A DNA stretch of 64,000 nucleotides. It comes from Planococcus rifietoensis (GTDB taxonomy: Bacteria > Bacillota > Bacilli > Bacillales_A > Planococcaceae). Below, piece after piece: positions 9,523 to 17,943 of this stretch. Numbering within the stretch: the first letter of the stretch is position 1; each line of letters starts with the position of its first letter. A program made the translations under genes and the position numbers. The DNA is taken from positions 1-64,000 of the forward strand of contig NZ_CP013659.2 in NCBI RefSeq assembly GCF_001465795.2, in the 5' to 3' direction. The notes under the pieces are model-generated. The model worked only from the letters and a program-made list of their open reading frames with translations. It had not been told where the DNA came from and ran no database searches.

Positions 9523-10592
9523 CTGATTTTTTCTGCGCGAGTTTCTTGTCGTTTCGGTTTCTTAATATCGGCATAGATCAGTGCGCCGACCAGGAACAAC
9601 CCGAGGTACCCGACAATCGGGTAGAACATGCTGACGAGTTTTGTGAACCCGACAAAGCTCAAGATGTATGCCGCAACTCCGACGATGATGACGAAGATGC
9701 GGAACTTCGCTGTCCCCATCTCGACAAAACGTGCGGAGAAGGAGAACAGCATGCTGACGCCGGTATTATAGATCATGCCGAACAAAATGACCGACATGAA
9801 GACGCCAAGTGCAGGCGACAAATCATCTGCGATCTGCAGCATTGGCATTTCCGCCGTGCCGACAACATCGATTTTCGAAAAAATCGCCAAATGGCTCAAG
9901 ATGATCAGGATACCGAGCCCAAGCCCGCCAATCAATCCGCCGCGTGCCGCGATTTTTTCGTCTTTTTCAGTCCCGCCCATGACGATGGACATCGAAGCGC
10001 CGACCGCGATATTGAAGGAAACATAGTTGATGGCAGAGAGCCACCAGTTTGCAACTGCAGATTCCTGTTCTTTGGCGATGGACTCAAGCGCTGAAAACGA
10101 ACCGTCCATCGTCATTAAACTGTAAGCGGCAAGCGCAATCACGGCAAGAATCAGAAATGGCGTGATGCTTCCGATGATGTTGATGACTTTCTGGACGTTC
10201 AGCATAATCGTCAAGATGATCAAAGCGGCCATTACGGTGCTGCCAAGAGCGGCTGACCAGCCGAACTGCTGGGAGAAAATCGAACCGGCTCCGGCAATCA
10301 TGACGACCCCGACACCGAATAGCGTTAAAATGATGATGTAATCGACAATCGTGCCGATCAATCGCCCACTGATGCCGAAAATGGCTTCTTTATGGGAAGT
10401 GGTGCGCATGCGGCTGCCGAGACGCGTCAAGCTCATCCCGAGATAAGCGAAAAGTGCGGTGGCAATCACTGCTGCCACAGTTCCCATCATTCCAAAGCTG
10501 GTGAAATACTGCAGGATTTCCTGCCCGGAAGCGAAACCAGCACCGACAATGATCCCGATAAAGGCGCTCCCCATTTTGATACTTTTAAACAT
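9507..10592 (-). CDS. YkvI-like membrane transporter
   Basis: Polytopic membrane protein of 361 residues with about ten hydrophobic segments. The opening MGSAFIGIIVGAGFASGQEILQYF, with its unwound-helix style glycines, is typical of the YkvI family within the APC/LeuT-like superfamily. The transported substrate is unknown. The frame extends upstream to 10658, but GAGGGGGAG seven bases before ATG 10592 fixes the start. It is monocistronic, with a good promoter and a cre-like box directly upstream, so expression may respond to carbon source. Confidence 0.85.
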   Translation of the reverse strand: MFKSIKMGSAFIGIIVGAGFASGQEILQYFTSFGMMGTVAAVIATALFAYLGMSLTRLGSRMRTTSHKEAIFGISGRLIGTIVDYIIILTLFGVGVVMIAGAGSIFSQQFGWSAALGSTVMAALIILTIMLNVQKVINIIGSITPFLILAVIALAAYSLMTMDGSFSALESIAKEQESAVANWWLSAINYVSFNIAVGASMSIVMGGTEKDEKIAARGGLIGGLGLGILIILSHLAIFSKIDVVGTAEMPMLQIADDLSPALGVFMSVILFGMIYNTGVSMLFSFSARFVEMGTAKFRIFVIIVGVAAYILSFVGFTKLVSMFYPIVGYLGLFLVGALIYADIKKPKRQETRAEKIRHQST

Positions 10593-10648
10593 CTTGCTCC
10601 CCCTCGTTAAGCGTACGAATTTACTTATTTGAAAATTAACCTTTTTCA

Positions 10649-10677
10649 AATATAGCAAAATTAAAACGTTTTCACAA
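10649..10677 (-). promoter_or_regulatory. Sigma-A promoter of the YkvI-like gene
   Basis: On the minus strand TTGTGA (10672-10677), a 17-bp spacer, then TATATT (10649-10654), about 55 bases before the start codon. Confidence 0.6.
10661..10674 (-). promoter_or_regulatory. Candidate CcpA cre box
   Basis: TGAAAACGTTTTAA on the minus strand differs at one position from the Bacillus cre consensus TGWAAACGYTWNCW. It sits between the -35 and -10 of the YkvI-like promoter, where a bound repressor would block RNA polymerase. Motif match is seen; CcpA binding is inferred. Confidence 0.45.
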
Positions 10678-10787
10678 ACCCAATTGGGAAAACAAGAGTA
10701 TTTTACTAGTTTTTTGAGACGAGATAGGTAACATAATAATATTTGTGATATAGCATTTTTTGGAAAGAAATTAATTCAAGCATAACA

Positions 10788-10820
10788 AAACCCCTCACAG
10801 CAAGTTGCCGTGAGGGGTTT
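10788..10820 (-). terminator. Terminator of the YflT-like stress gene
   Basis: AAACCCCTCA / TGAGGGGTTT stem closing a 13-base loop, just downstream of the minus-strand gene ending at 10830. Confidence 0.7.
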
Positions 10821-10829
10821 AACTGATTA

Positions 10830-11156
10830 TTAATGGTCTTTATTGGCTACAATGACCAATTTGCCCGTGTCGAGTACTTCTTCGTACTCTTCAGCTTCTT
10901 GTTTTGTGAGGCCGGCTGCTTCCAATTTCGCGCGTAATTCATCGCCGCGTGAAGAAGTCATGTTTTTCATGCTGTCGAGGAAGCCTTGTTCTTTCATGCC
11001 GACTGATTCTGTATCAAGTGCTTTCGTGATGTCTTTCGTGCGTTTCGGGTCATGGGCGAAAATATAGATGTCGTCATGCGTGAATCCTTGTGTTTCAAGC
11101 TTTTCAATTTCTGCTTTTGCTTGTACTGCGTTTTCAACTGATAGTTTAATTACCAA
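10830..11156 (-). CDS. General stress protein of the YflT family
   Basis: A 108-residue protein with an N-terminal ferredoxin-like alpha/beta half (VIKLSVENAVQAKAEIEKLETQGF...DDIYIFAHD) and a helical acidic C-terminus ending in DTGKLVIVAN, matching the YflT/heat-induced stress protein domain (B. subtilis GS17M group). Molecular function is unknown. The start is TTG 11156, placed by GGAGGG about eight bases upstream; an ATG further upstream precedes the ribosome binding site. A sigma-B type promoter upstream supports the stress-gene assignment. Confidence 0.85.
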   Translation of the reverse strand: MVIKLSVENAVQAKAEIEKLETQGFTHDDIYIFAHDPKRTKDITKALDTESVGMKEQGFLDSMKNMTSSRGDELRAKLEAAGLTKQEAEEYEEVLDTGKLVIVANKDH

Positions 11157-11192
11157 AACGAATCCCTCCAATATTTTCTTCTTACTTCCTAT

Positions 11193-11217
11193 ATACCACA
11201 TGGCAAAACTCTTAAAC
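11193..11217 (-). promoter_or_regulatory. Sigma-B type promoter of the YflT-like gene
   Basis: On the minus strand GTTTAA (11212-11217), a 13-bp spacer, then TGGTAT (11193-11198). The sigma-B consensus is GTTTAA-N12-15-GGGWAW, so 11 of 12 positions match. It lies about 37 bases before the TTG start. Confidence 0.65.
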
Positions 11218-11271
11218 TATGCGGCGTGTGTTGAAATGATATACTGGGGAAAAACTGGAGGAGTGGTGACC

Positions 11272-12006
11272 ATGAAAATTACGCCAATCGGTATTTGGGG
11301 CGGCTACCCGAACAAAAACGAAGCGACCTGCGCTTACTTGATTGAACAGGACGGCTACCGCTGCTTGCTCGACTGCGGCAGCGGAGTGGTCGCAGCGGTA
11401 CAGAATTATACGGAACTGAAAGACATCGACGCAGTCGTCATCAGCCATTACCATCCCGACCATGTGGCGGATGTCGGTGTCTTGCAGCATGCGGCGATGG
11501 TCGGCACGCAATTGAAGGAATGGGAGGTGCCTTTGCCGATTTATGCGCATGACAAAGACCAAGAAGGATTCGCTGCATTGTCCTATAAAGGCGTGACAGA
11601 AGGGCGTGCGATCCAGGTGAGCGACACGCTCGAACTTGGGCCGTTCCAAGTGACCTTCTGTGAGACAGACCATCCTGTCTACTGCCTGGCAATGCGCTTT
11701 ACGAATGGCGAACAGACAGCGGTCTTCACGGCCGACACAGCATGGAAAGACGCACTTGTTCCGTTTGCTGAATCCGCCGACTTGCTCGTCGCAGAATCGA
11801 ATTTATACGAAAAATACCTCGGCATCATCCAAGGGCATATGAGCGGCAGCCAGGCGGGGAAACTTGCCTCAGAAGCTTTAGCTAAACAGCTGCTGCTGAC
11901 TCATTTACCGCAGTACGGGGAATTGTCCGAAATCCTTGCGGAAGCGAAGAAAACTTACAGCGGAGATGTATCGTTCGCTGAAATCGGCAAAAGCTATCAA
12001 TTATAA
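11272..12006 (+). CDS. MBL-fold hydrolase (YhfI-like)
   Basis: Cytoplasmic metallo-beta-lactamase-fold hydrolase of 244 residues with HYHPDHVAD (zinc motif HxHxDH near residue 60), FTADTAW and GHMSGSQAG, as in RNase Z-like/YhfI proteins. Both length and N-terminus (MKITPIGIWGGYP) match B. subtilis YhfI. Substrate unknown. The frame is open far upstream across the promoter of the divergent stress gene, but GGAGGAG before ATG 11272 decides the start. Confidence 0.88.
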   Translation: MKITPIGIWGGYPNKNEATCAYLIEQDGYRCLLDCGSGVVAAVQNYTELKDIDAVVISHYHPDHVADVGVLQHAAMVGTQLKEWEVPLPIYAHDKDQEGFAALSYKGVTEGRAIQVSDTLELGPFQVTFCETDHPVYCLAMRFTNGEQTAVFTADTAWKDALVPFAESADLLVAESNLYEKYLGIIQGHMSGSQAGKLASEALAKQLLLTHLPQYGELSEILAEAKKTYSGDVSFAEIGKSYQL

Positions 12007-12026
12007 GCAGAGCAGATAGTTTGAAT

Positions 12027-12070
12027 TTGAAGGAATTTCCTCCTATCCTTATATCATCCGAATTGGATGA
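12027..12070 (+). promoter_or_regulatory. Promoter and inverted repeat before the LLM oxidoreductase
   Basis: TTGAAG (12027-12032), 17 bp, TATATC (12050-12055), followed at once by TCATCC-GAATT-GGATGA (12054-12070). This perfect inverted repeat overlaps the -10 and may be an operator. Confidence 0.4.
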
Positions 12071-12084
12071 AAGGAAGTTGACTC

Positions 12085-13104
12085 ATGACACAACAAACAA
12101 AAGAGCTTGCAGTATCCATCCTGGATCTGGTGCCAGTACGCCAAGGCTTTCCGATGGGGCAAGCGTTCGAAGATATGAAAAACCTCGCACGCCATGCTGA
12201 GCAGTTTGGCTATAAACGATTCTGGCTGTCCGAGCATCACAATACACCGACGCTCGCGAGTTCCGCGACGTCGATTCTCATTTCCAAAGTGCTCGACGCG
12301 ACCGATACAATCGAAGTCGGTTCCGGTGGCATCATGTTGCCGAACCATACGCCGCTTGTCGTCGCCGAACAATTCGGCACGCTTGAGACGATGCATCCCG
12401 GACGCGTGAATCTCGGTCTCGGGCGCGCCCCGGGAACGGATATGCAAACCGCCCGCGCACTTCGCCGGACAACGCAGGAAACTGCGTTCCAATTCCCTGA
12501 AGATGTCGAAGAATTGCAGCGCTACCTCGGCCCGCTCGAAGCACAAGAATCCGTAAAAGCCTATCCGGGTGTTGAGACGGAAGTGCCGTTGTTCATTCTT
12601 GGCTCAAGCACATCGAGTGCCGTGCTCGCAGCGAAACTCGGCTTGCCGTATGCATTTGCCGCGCATTTCGCCCCGCAGCAGCTGGAGTCGGCAGTCGCCA
12701 TCTACCGCAGCCGTTTCGAACCCTCTGATACATTGGCAGAGCCGTACGTCATCGCTTGTGTGAATGTGGTTGGTGCCGATAGCGCGGAAGAAGCGGAGCA
12801 GCTTTCGACATCGAGCGACCAGTTTTACTTGAACGTCGTGCGCGGCACGAAAAACCCATTGATGCCGCCTGTCGATACGATGGATGGCCGCTGGAGCTAT
12901 GCCGAAGAAGCGATGGTCAAATCGATGGCACGCTATACATTCAAGGGCAATGCTGAGCAATTGGGAGAACAAATCGGCCGTTTTGCCGGTGAATTGCCAA
13001 TCGATGAATTAATGGCTGTGTCCTATATTTATGACCAGGACAAGCGTGTGCGTTCTTACGAAATCCTCAAAGAAGCGGTATCGAATGCTGTTCGATTGCC
13101 ATGA
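12085..13104 (+). CDS. LLM class flavin-dependent oxidoreductase
   Basis: A 339-residue luciferase-like monooxygenase (TIM barrel binding FMN with an F420-type fold). Conserved segments are [27 protein letters not shown] near residue 48, [40 protein letters not shown], and [26 protein letters not shown]. These fit the LLM/YvbT-type group often annotated as alkanal monooxygenase alpha-like; the true substrate is unknown. AAAGGAAGT precedes the ATG, and the gene stands alone. Confidence 0.9.
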   Translation: MTQQTKELAVSILDLVPVRQGFPMGQAFEDMKNLARHAEQFGYKRFWLSEHHNTPTLASSATSILISKVLDATDTIEVGSGGIMLPNHTPLVVAEQFGTLETMHPGRVNLGLGRAPGTDMQTARALRRTTQETAFQFPEDVEELQRYLGPLEAQESVKAYPGVETEVPLFILGSSTSSAVLAAKLGLPYAFAAHFAPQQLESAVAIYRSRFEPSDTLAEPYVIACVNVVGADSAEEAEQLSTSSDQFYLNVVRGTKNPLMPPVDTMDGRWSYAEEAMVKSMARYTFKGNAEQLGEQIGRFAGELPIDELMAVSYIYDQDKRVRSYEILKEAVSNAVRLP

Positions 13105-13189
13105 AATGTTCACCTGAACGGCAGTAGCAGCTGCTCGGCTTCATGTATAATACTAGTGAAACTTGAAGTTTAAAGGTGGTAATAACGTT

Positions 13190-13468
13190 ATGGACTTTCT
13201 CTATTTTCCTGAAGATAAATCAGAATATATTCCGGGAATCATCTCGGTCGTCATCATTTTCATCCTATCAATCCTGATCGTCCGTCTTTTGATGAAAGCG
13301 TCGCGGAAGCAAGTCAAAAAATTGAACGAGCAAGGATACCCGGTGATTTATGACCGCGGTGAGATGCTGAAAGATTCTGATGAGCAAGCACCAGCAGAAC
13401 GGCAAACAAATCCGAATACACCGGAAGAGCCGAAAGACACAAACGGCCCGCCGACCAAAAAGCCCTGA
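13190..13468 (+). CDS. Small single-span membrane protein, unknown
   Basis: A 92-residue protein with one hydrophobic segment (GIISVVIIFILSILIVRLLM, about residues 15-34), a basic stretch after it (KASRKQVKKL), and a hydrophilic proline/acid-rich tail, suggesting an N-out or N-in single-span protein with a cytoplasmic tail. No family recognised. AAAGGTGG upstream of ATG 13190 sets the start, with a strong terminator at its stop. Confidence 0.75.
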   Translation: MDFLYFPEDKSEYIPGIISVVIIFILSILIVRLLMKASRKQVKKLNEQGYPVIYDRGEMLKDSDEQAPAERQTNPNTPEEPKDTNGPPTKKP

Positions 13469-13487
13469 CGAACCAGGGCTTTTTTTA
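13459..13487 (+). terminator. Terminator after small membrane protein gene
   Basis: AAGCCCTG-ACGAAC-CAGGGCTT followed by T7; the stem includes the stop codon. Confidence 0.88.
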
Positions 13488-13540
13488 GTTAGTGAAGCTT
13501 GTATACTGAAACAATACTTTAAATGAAAAGAGTTGCCATC

Positions 13541-14830
13541 ATGACAAAAAATTTAGCGGGCGGCTTGCAATGGGCGATTTTCCTAATCGCGTCATCCATT
13601 GCGGCTCCCATCGCCATCGCAAGCATCTTCGGTATGGACACTGCCGACACCGCGCTGTTCTTGCAGCGCACTATTTTCGTCCTAGGCATCGCCTGCCTGA
13701 TCCAAGCCTTTATCGGCCACCGTCTGCCAATCAATGAAGGGCCGGCCGGCTTATGGTGGGGCGTGTTTATCGTCTACGCCGGACTTGTCGGCGTCTTATA
13801 TTCAACTGCCGAAGAATCCTTGCAAGTGCTGCAAAGCGGCTTGTTTTATAGCGGTATTTTATTCATTGTGTTTGCAGTCACGGGTGTAGTGGATAAGCTT
13901 AAACAATTTTTCACTCCGACCGTCACTTTTGTCTATTTACTGCTGCTCGTGCTGCAGATCAGTGAATCGATTATGAAAGGCCTATTCGGCATTTCATCGG
14001 AAGGAGATTTAATGGATGTGCGGGTGCTGCTAGCAGCGGTCGCTGTCATTTTAATCACTTTCTATTTCATGTTCCACCGTTCAGCGTTCATCAGCCGCTA
14101 TTCAGTCCTTCTATCCATCGCTTTTGGCTGGCTGTTGTTTTGGGCGATCGGCAAAGCGCCGAGCATTCCTGAAACTAGTGGGGCATGGATGACATTCCCT
14201 GACATGCTGGTCTTTGGGCCGCTCGTCTTTGATGGGGGAATGCTTGTCACGACTTTATTTTTGACCGTCTTGCTTATCGCCAATATGATGGCTTCGGTCA
14301 GTGTCATGGAGAGTTTATTGAAAAACGCTTTTTCCATCCAGTCAGAAGACCGCATGAAGCAAGCTTCTGTTGCATCTGGTTTGAACCACTTGCTTGCAGG
14401 CTTGTTTTCTTCCGTTGGCCCCGTGCCGATCTCCGGCGCAGCGGGATTTGTCAGTGCGACAAGGACTCCGGGACTGCGCCCGTTTATCGTTGGGGGGGTC
14501 ATCGTCACGGGCATCAGCTTGTTCCCACAATTAATGGCGGTGCTCGCTTCCTTGCCGGCTCCAGTCGCGTACGCTGTGATCTTCGCGATTTTCTCCAAAA
14601 TGATAGAGATGGCATTCAACGAGCTTGAAGCGGAACCGAATCGCAAACGAGCTTATAAAGTGGCGGCATTTGGCTTGATGACAGGTGTCGGTTTGATGTT
14701 CATCCCGACAGAAAGCATGGCCGGGCTGCCGTCAGCTGTCGCGGCCATTCTGTCCAATGGCTTGATTTCAGGCACCATCATCGCCATCATTATCGAACAA
14801 GTAATGACTCGTGTCATACGCATAAAATAA
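13541..14830 (+). CDS. NCS2-family nucleobase permease
   Basis: Membrane protein of 429 residues with 12 or more hydrophobic segments, a xanthine/uracil permease of the nucleobase:cation symporter-2 family. Diagnostic segments are ASSIAAPIAIASIFGM at the N-terminus, INEGPAGLWWGVF, and the VGPVPISGAAGFVSATRTPGLRPF loop of the transport core. It resembles the divergent Bacillus YwdJ-type permeases; the base transported cannot be told from sequence. ATG 13523 lacks a ribosome binding site; ATG 13541 has AAAAGAG eight bases upstream and is preferred. No purine riboswitch is present in the short leader. Confidence 0.88.
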   Translation: MTKNLAGGLQWAIFLIASSIAAPIAIASIFGMDTADTALFLQRTIFVLGIACLIQAFIGHRLPINEGPAGLWWGVFIVYAGLVGVLYSTAEESLQVLQSGLFYSGILFIVFAVTGVVDKLKQFFTPTVTFVYLLLLVLQISESIMKGLFGISSEGDLMDVRVLLAAVAVILITFYFMFHRSAFISRYSVLLSIAFGWLLFWAIGKAPSIPETSGAWMTFPDMLVFGPLVFDGGMLVTTLFLTVLLIANMMASVSVMESLLKNAFSIQSEDRMKQASVASGLNHLLAGLFSSVGPVPISGAAGFVSATRTPGLRPFIVGGVIVTGISLFPQLMAVLASLPAPVAYAVIFAIFSKMIEMAFNELEAEPNRKRAYKVAAFGLMTGVGLMFIPTESMAGLPSAVAAILSNGLISGTIIAIIIEQVMTRVIRIK

Positions 14831-14872
14831 AAACAGGCGTCATAAAGGGAAATCCTTTATGACGCCTGTTTT
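14831..14872. terminator. Bidirectional terminator
   Basis: Perfect 18-bp stem (AACAGGCGTCATAAAGG with its complement) and GAAAT loop, flanked by A and T runs, between the convergent permease and pepF genes. Confidence 0.92.
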
Positions 14873-14875
14873 GTC

Positions 14876-16690
14876 TTAGTTTTGCTGCTCGATTTCTTCA
14901 GTCAAGCGTTCGAGTTCATCGATTAATTCACCGATATAGGCGATCGTGTCGCGGAGTGGCTGTTCGGTCGTGATATCGACGCCGGCCATCTTGGACAATT
15001 CGACAGGGGTTTTCGTTCCGCCTGCATTCAACACGCCAATCCATCCATCGACGGCTGGCTGGCCTTCCGCCAAGATGCGCTTCGACACTTGTGTGGAGAT
15101 GGTCAGCCCGGCGCTGTAGGTATATGGGTAAAGGCCCATATAATAATGTGGCTGACGCATCCACGTCAATTCCGCACCTTCTGTGACTTCGACATCATCT
15201 CCCCAGAATTCTTCAAGCACGCCGCGTTTCAGCTCATTGAGCACACCTGCGTTGACGTTTTCGCCTGCGTCGATCTTTTTGTACACTTCGCGCTGGTAGG
15301 ACGCTTCAAGCAAATGAGTGACAAAGTTATGGTAATAGGTTCTCGCCACAATCGATGAAATGACCCAACGCTTGAATTTCGGGTCTTCGGAATTCTTCAG
15401 CAAATGATTCGCCACAAGCATTTCGTTCATCGTCGAAGGCGCTTCGATAAAGTACAGGGAAGGGCGTGCGTTGAACAGGTTCTGCTCGCGGTTCGCGTGA
15501 TAGAAATGACCCGCGTGGCCCAGTTCGTGCGCGAGTACGAATACTTCGTTCATGCGGCCGGTCCAGGAAATCAGGATATACGGATGGTCGCCGTAAGGGC
15601 TCGCACAGAATGCGCCCGTCGACTTGCCTTTGTTCTGCGCAAAATCGATCCAGCGTTCATCGTACGACCGTTCCACCATATTCAAATAATCCGTTCCCAT
15701 AATGCCGAGCGCATCGTTGATATACTGTTTCGATTCCTCGACCGTAATTTCCGGATCGTATTCGGGGTCCAAGGAAATCTTCAAATCGGCAAAGGTCATT
15801 TTATCCAAACCGTGCGCTTTTTGAAGCAGTCGTGCGTATTTGCGCATATGGGGTGCCAATTCCGTCTGAATCAAATCGATTTGACGGTCATAAAGCGTGC
15901 GGTCGACTTCCTGGTTGAATAGCAGGTATTCGAAAATATCCTCATAACCGCGCAAGTCAGCTGTCGTTTTTTCGGTCTGCAATTGCATATCATAAGTTTT
16001 GGCGGTCGTGTGCTGGTAATCGCGCAGCTTATCGGAAAATGCCTTGAAGGCAGCGCGCCGCAGCTCGGTATCGGTTTCCGCTTCCCAATCGCCTTCGAAT
16101 GACACGTAGCTAAGGGGGTGGGATTTGCCCCCGGCTTCAAAATCCGGGAAATCCATATCGACCATTTTTGTTGTATTGTACAGCTCATAAGGCGCTTGGA
16201 AGACCGAAGAGTAGGAAGCCAATGCTTTCTCGGCTGCTGGATGCAATTGATGCGGTTTTTTGCGCAGCAATTTCTTCAAATAGCCTTCAAACTCCTTGGA
16301 TTCCGACATCGCCTGTTTTAGCGTGTCTTCCGGCAATTCCAATAGCTCGCTTGTTACAAAAGCGAGGCGGCTGCCGATTTTTGCGGAGAATGCGCTGTAT
16401 TTCCCGGCGCGCATCTGGGCTTTCGTATCCGTTTGGTCTGTGCTGTAGGACAGGCTCACATAAGTGCCCGGGGCCACCAGTTTTTCAGCAATCGTAAGAT
16501 ACGCCTCAAGTGCTTCCAGTGCCGATTGGGCGTCGGTAATCTGGCCTTGGAACTTCTCGGCATAGGCTGCTGTTTCCTGGTCAATTTCTTCCAAAGTGGC
16601 ATCGAATGCCTCGGGACTCGCCATCAAACTTTCTAAATTCCATGTTTCTTCTATAGATATTTCTGAACGTGGCGGTAAACTTTTAACCAA
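14876..16690 (-). CDS. pepF: Oligoendopeptidase F
   Basis: M3-family zinc metallopeptidase of 604 residues that degrades cytoplasmic oligopeptides. The HELGH motif at residues 388-392, followed by AGHFYHANREQN and FIEAPSTMNEML (third zinc ligand Glu), is intact, and the N-terminal helical M3 domain is full length. The start is TTG 16690, with AAGGGAG nine bases upstream. It is monocistronic, with its own promoter at 16733-16761. Confidence 0.95.
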   Translation of the reverse strand: MVKSLPPRSEISIEETWNLESLMASPEAFDATLEEIDQETAAYAEKFQGQITDAQSALEALEAYLTIAEKLVAPGTYVSLSYSTDQTDTKAQMRAGKYSAFSAKIGSRLAFVTSELLELPEDTLKQAMSESKEFEGYLKKLLRKKPHQLHPAAEKALASYSSVFQAPYELYNTTKMVDMDFPDFEAGGKSHPLSYVSFEGDWEAETDTELRRAAFKAFSDKLRDYQHTTAKTYDMQLQTEKTTADLRGYEDIFEYLLFNQEVDRTLYDRQIDLIQTELAPHMRKYARLLQKAHGLDKMTFADLKISLDPEYDPEITVEESKQYINDALGIMGTDYLNMVERSYDERWIDFAQNKGKSTGAFCASPYGDHPYILISWTGRMNEVFVLAHELGHAGHFYHANREQNLFNARPSLYFIEAPSTMNEMLVANHLLKNSEDPKFKRWVISSIVARTYYHNFVTHLLEASYQREVYKKIDAGENVNAGVLNELKRGVLEEFWGDDVEVTEGAELTWMRQPHYYMGLYPYTYSAGLTISTQVSKRILAEGQPAVDGWIGVLNAGGTKTPVELSKMAGVDITTEQPLRDTIAYIGELIDELERLTEEIEQQN

Positions 16691-16732
16691 TGATTTTCTC
16701 TCCCTTGTATTCCGGATTTCGAACTAATTCTA

Positions 16733-16761
16733 AGTATAATATCCAAACTACAAAAAGTAAA
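16733..16761 (-). promoter_or_regulatory. Sigma-A promoter of pepF
   Basis: On the minus strand TTTACT (16756-16761), 17 bp, TATACT (16733-16738). Confidence 0.6.
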
Positions 16762-17335
16762 AAAGTTTTAAAATTAATAAGAAAATTATGAAAAATAGGT
16801 TTAAGCCTTAAATTACGCGGGTATCCACTTAATACAAGGCGGAATGACCGTCAGAAGACACGAGCGGTTTTTACCGGAATCGCCTTTTGACGAGATTATG
16901 CACAGCCTTGGCGGAAAATTTGCTTTACTGGCGATATAGCTCTTGTCGGGAACCAGATGAAAATGGTTCAGCCTAAGAAGTTTCAACAGTAACACGTAGG
17001 TTTTTTGTGTAAGTGCAACTGAACGCCTGGCTGCAAAGTCTATTGATCACTGAGAGGTATATGTGAGAAATCCAAAGACGGCCAGCGCCATTAAACTGCA
17101 TAGGCGGGAGTTTGATTCGCCAACATGTACGTTTGTAGAAGAATTGAATAGAATTTTCCGCGTGCGAAAATCCTCCACGGACGAATCGGAGGATAAGGTA
17201 AGGAAGAGCATGATCCGAGTTATCGGGTCATGCTTTTTCTATGTCTTCTAGCATTAAGGAAGTTTCTTGGCAGGCATCTTTCGAAACGATGTGGAATAGA
17301 GCAGAGGATAACTTTTGCAAAAGGAGTGGACTGGA
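16762..17335. other. Gene-poor stretch of unknown content
   Basis: About 570 bases with no gene I can support. The left part is AT-rich pepF promoter DNA. 16813-16995 holds a 60-codon minus-strand frame without family resemblance. 17063-17251 holds a GTG-started 62-codon plus-strand frame (MRNPKTASAIKLHRREF...) preceded by GAGAGG; it runs through a terminator hairpin, so it is either a decayed gene or chance. 17171-17238 contains two hairpins described separately. Confidence 0.5.
17171..17238 (+). terminator. Orphan hairpin plus Rho-independent terminator
   Basis: A TCCTCC / GGAGGA stem (17171-17193) is followed by a strong terminator: GCATGATCCGA-GTTA-TCGGGTCATGC-TTTTTC (17208-17238, one G-T pair). 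No supported gene lies upstream, so it ends either a small RNA or a leader of the thioesterase gene at 17336. Confidence 0.65.
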
Positions 17336-17815
17336 TTGAGTGAAACGGTAGAACATGCAATTCAAGATGAGTATGGAAAAGATTTTGCTTGGTGCTACGG
17401 ATGCGGCCGTCTGAACGAAGACGGGCTTCACCTCCGGACAGGATGGAACGGCGAAGAAACTATGACTTTCTATGAACCGCGGAAAGAACATACCGCAATT
17501 CCGGGGTTTGTCTACGGGGGATTGTTGGCTTCGCTTGTGGATTGCCACGGCACAGGTTCGGCATCGCTCGCCCTTCACCGTAAAAACGGGCATGAGCCGG
17601 GCAGCGGGGAAGAGCCGCCGCGCTTCGTGACGGGTTCATTGCATGTGGATTTCCTGAAACCGACGCCGCAAGGCAAGACCTTAAAAGCCGTAGGGAAAGT
17701 CGAAGAGATCCATCCGAAAAAATTCAAAGTGAATGTGGAAGTATTTGCAGGGGATGTAAAAGTCGCAAACGGCGAAGTGGTTGCGGTGTTGATGCCATCA
17801 ACTTTTACTTCTTGA
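17336..17815 (+). CDS. PaaI-family hotdog thioesterase
   Basis: A 159-residue hotdog-fold acyl-CoA thioesterase. It has an N-terminal CYGCGRLNEDGL segment and the core GFVYGGLLASLVDCHGTGSA, corresponding to the HGG-type active-site helix of PaaI proteins, followed by FLKPTPQGKTL. The substrate acyl group is unknown. TTG 17336 is chosen because AAAGGAG lies nine bases upstream; the upstream in-frame TTG at 17315 precedes that site. The gene follows an orphan terminator by about 100 bases, raising the chance of leader attenuation. Confidence 0.88.
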   Translation: MSETVEHAIQDEYGKDFAWCYGCGRLNEDGLHLRTGWNGEETMTFYEPRKEHTAIPGFVYGGLLASLVDCHGTGSASLALHRKNGHEPGSGEEPPRFVTGSLHVDFLKPTPQGKTLKAVGKVEEIHPKKFKVNVEVFAGDVKVANGEVVAVLMPSTFTS

Positions 17816-17821
17816 AAAGAG

Positions 17822-17846
17822 CGCCGGGGACATCCGGCGTTTTTTA
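17822..17846 (+). terminator. Terminator of thioesterase gene
   Basis: CGCCGG-GGACAT-CCGGCG followed by T6. Confidence 0.85.
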
Positions 17847-17943
17847 ACGCACTTTTTTCTTTAAAGTCGATAAGACTTGTAGGGATTAAAAGGATGCTGT
17901 ATGCTCAATGTATTCAAAGCTCTATTTGTGAGGAGGAACCCGA

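Noticed and set aside
13488..13540. Purine riboswitch for the NCS2 permease
   Set aside because: Only about 50 bases separate the previous terminator from the start codon.
16813..16995. 60-codon minus-strand frame as a gene
   Set aside because: No ribosome binding site, atypical composition, no recognisable family.
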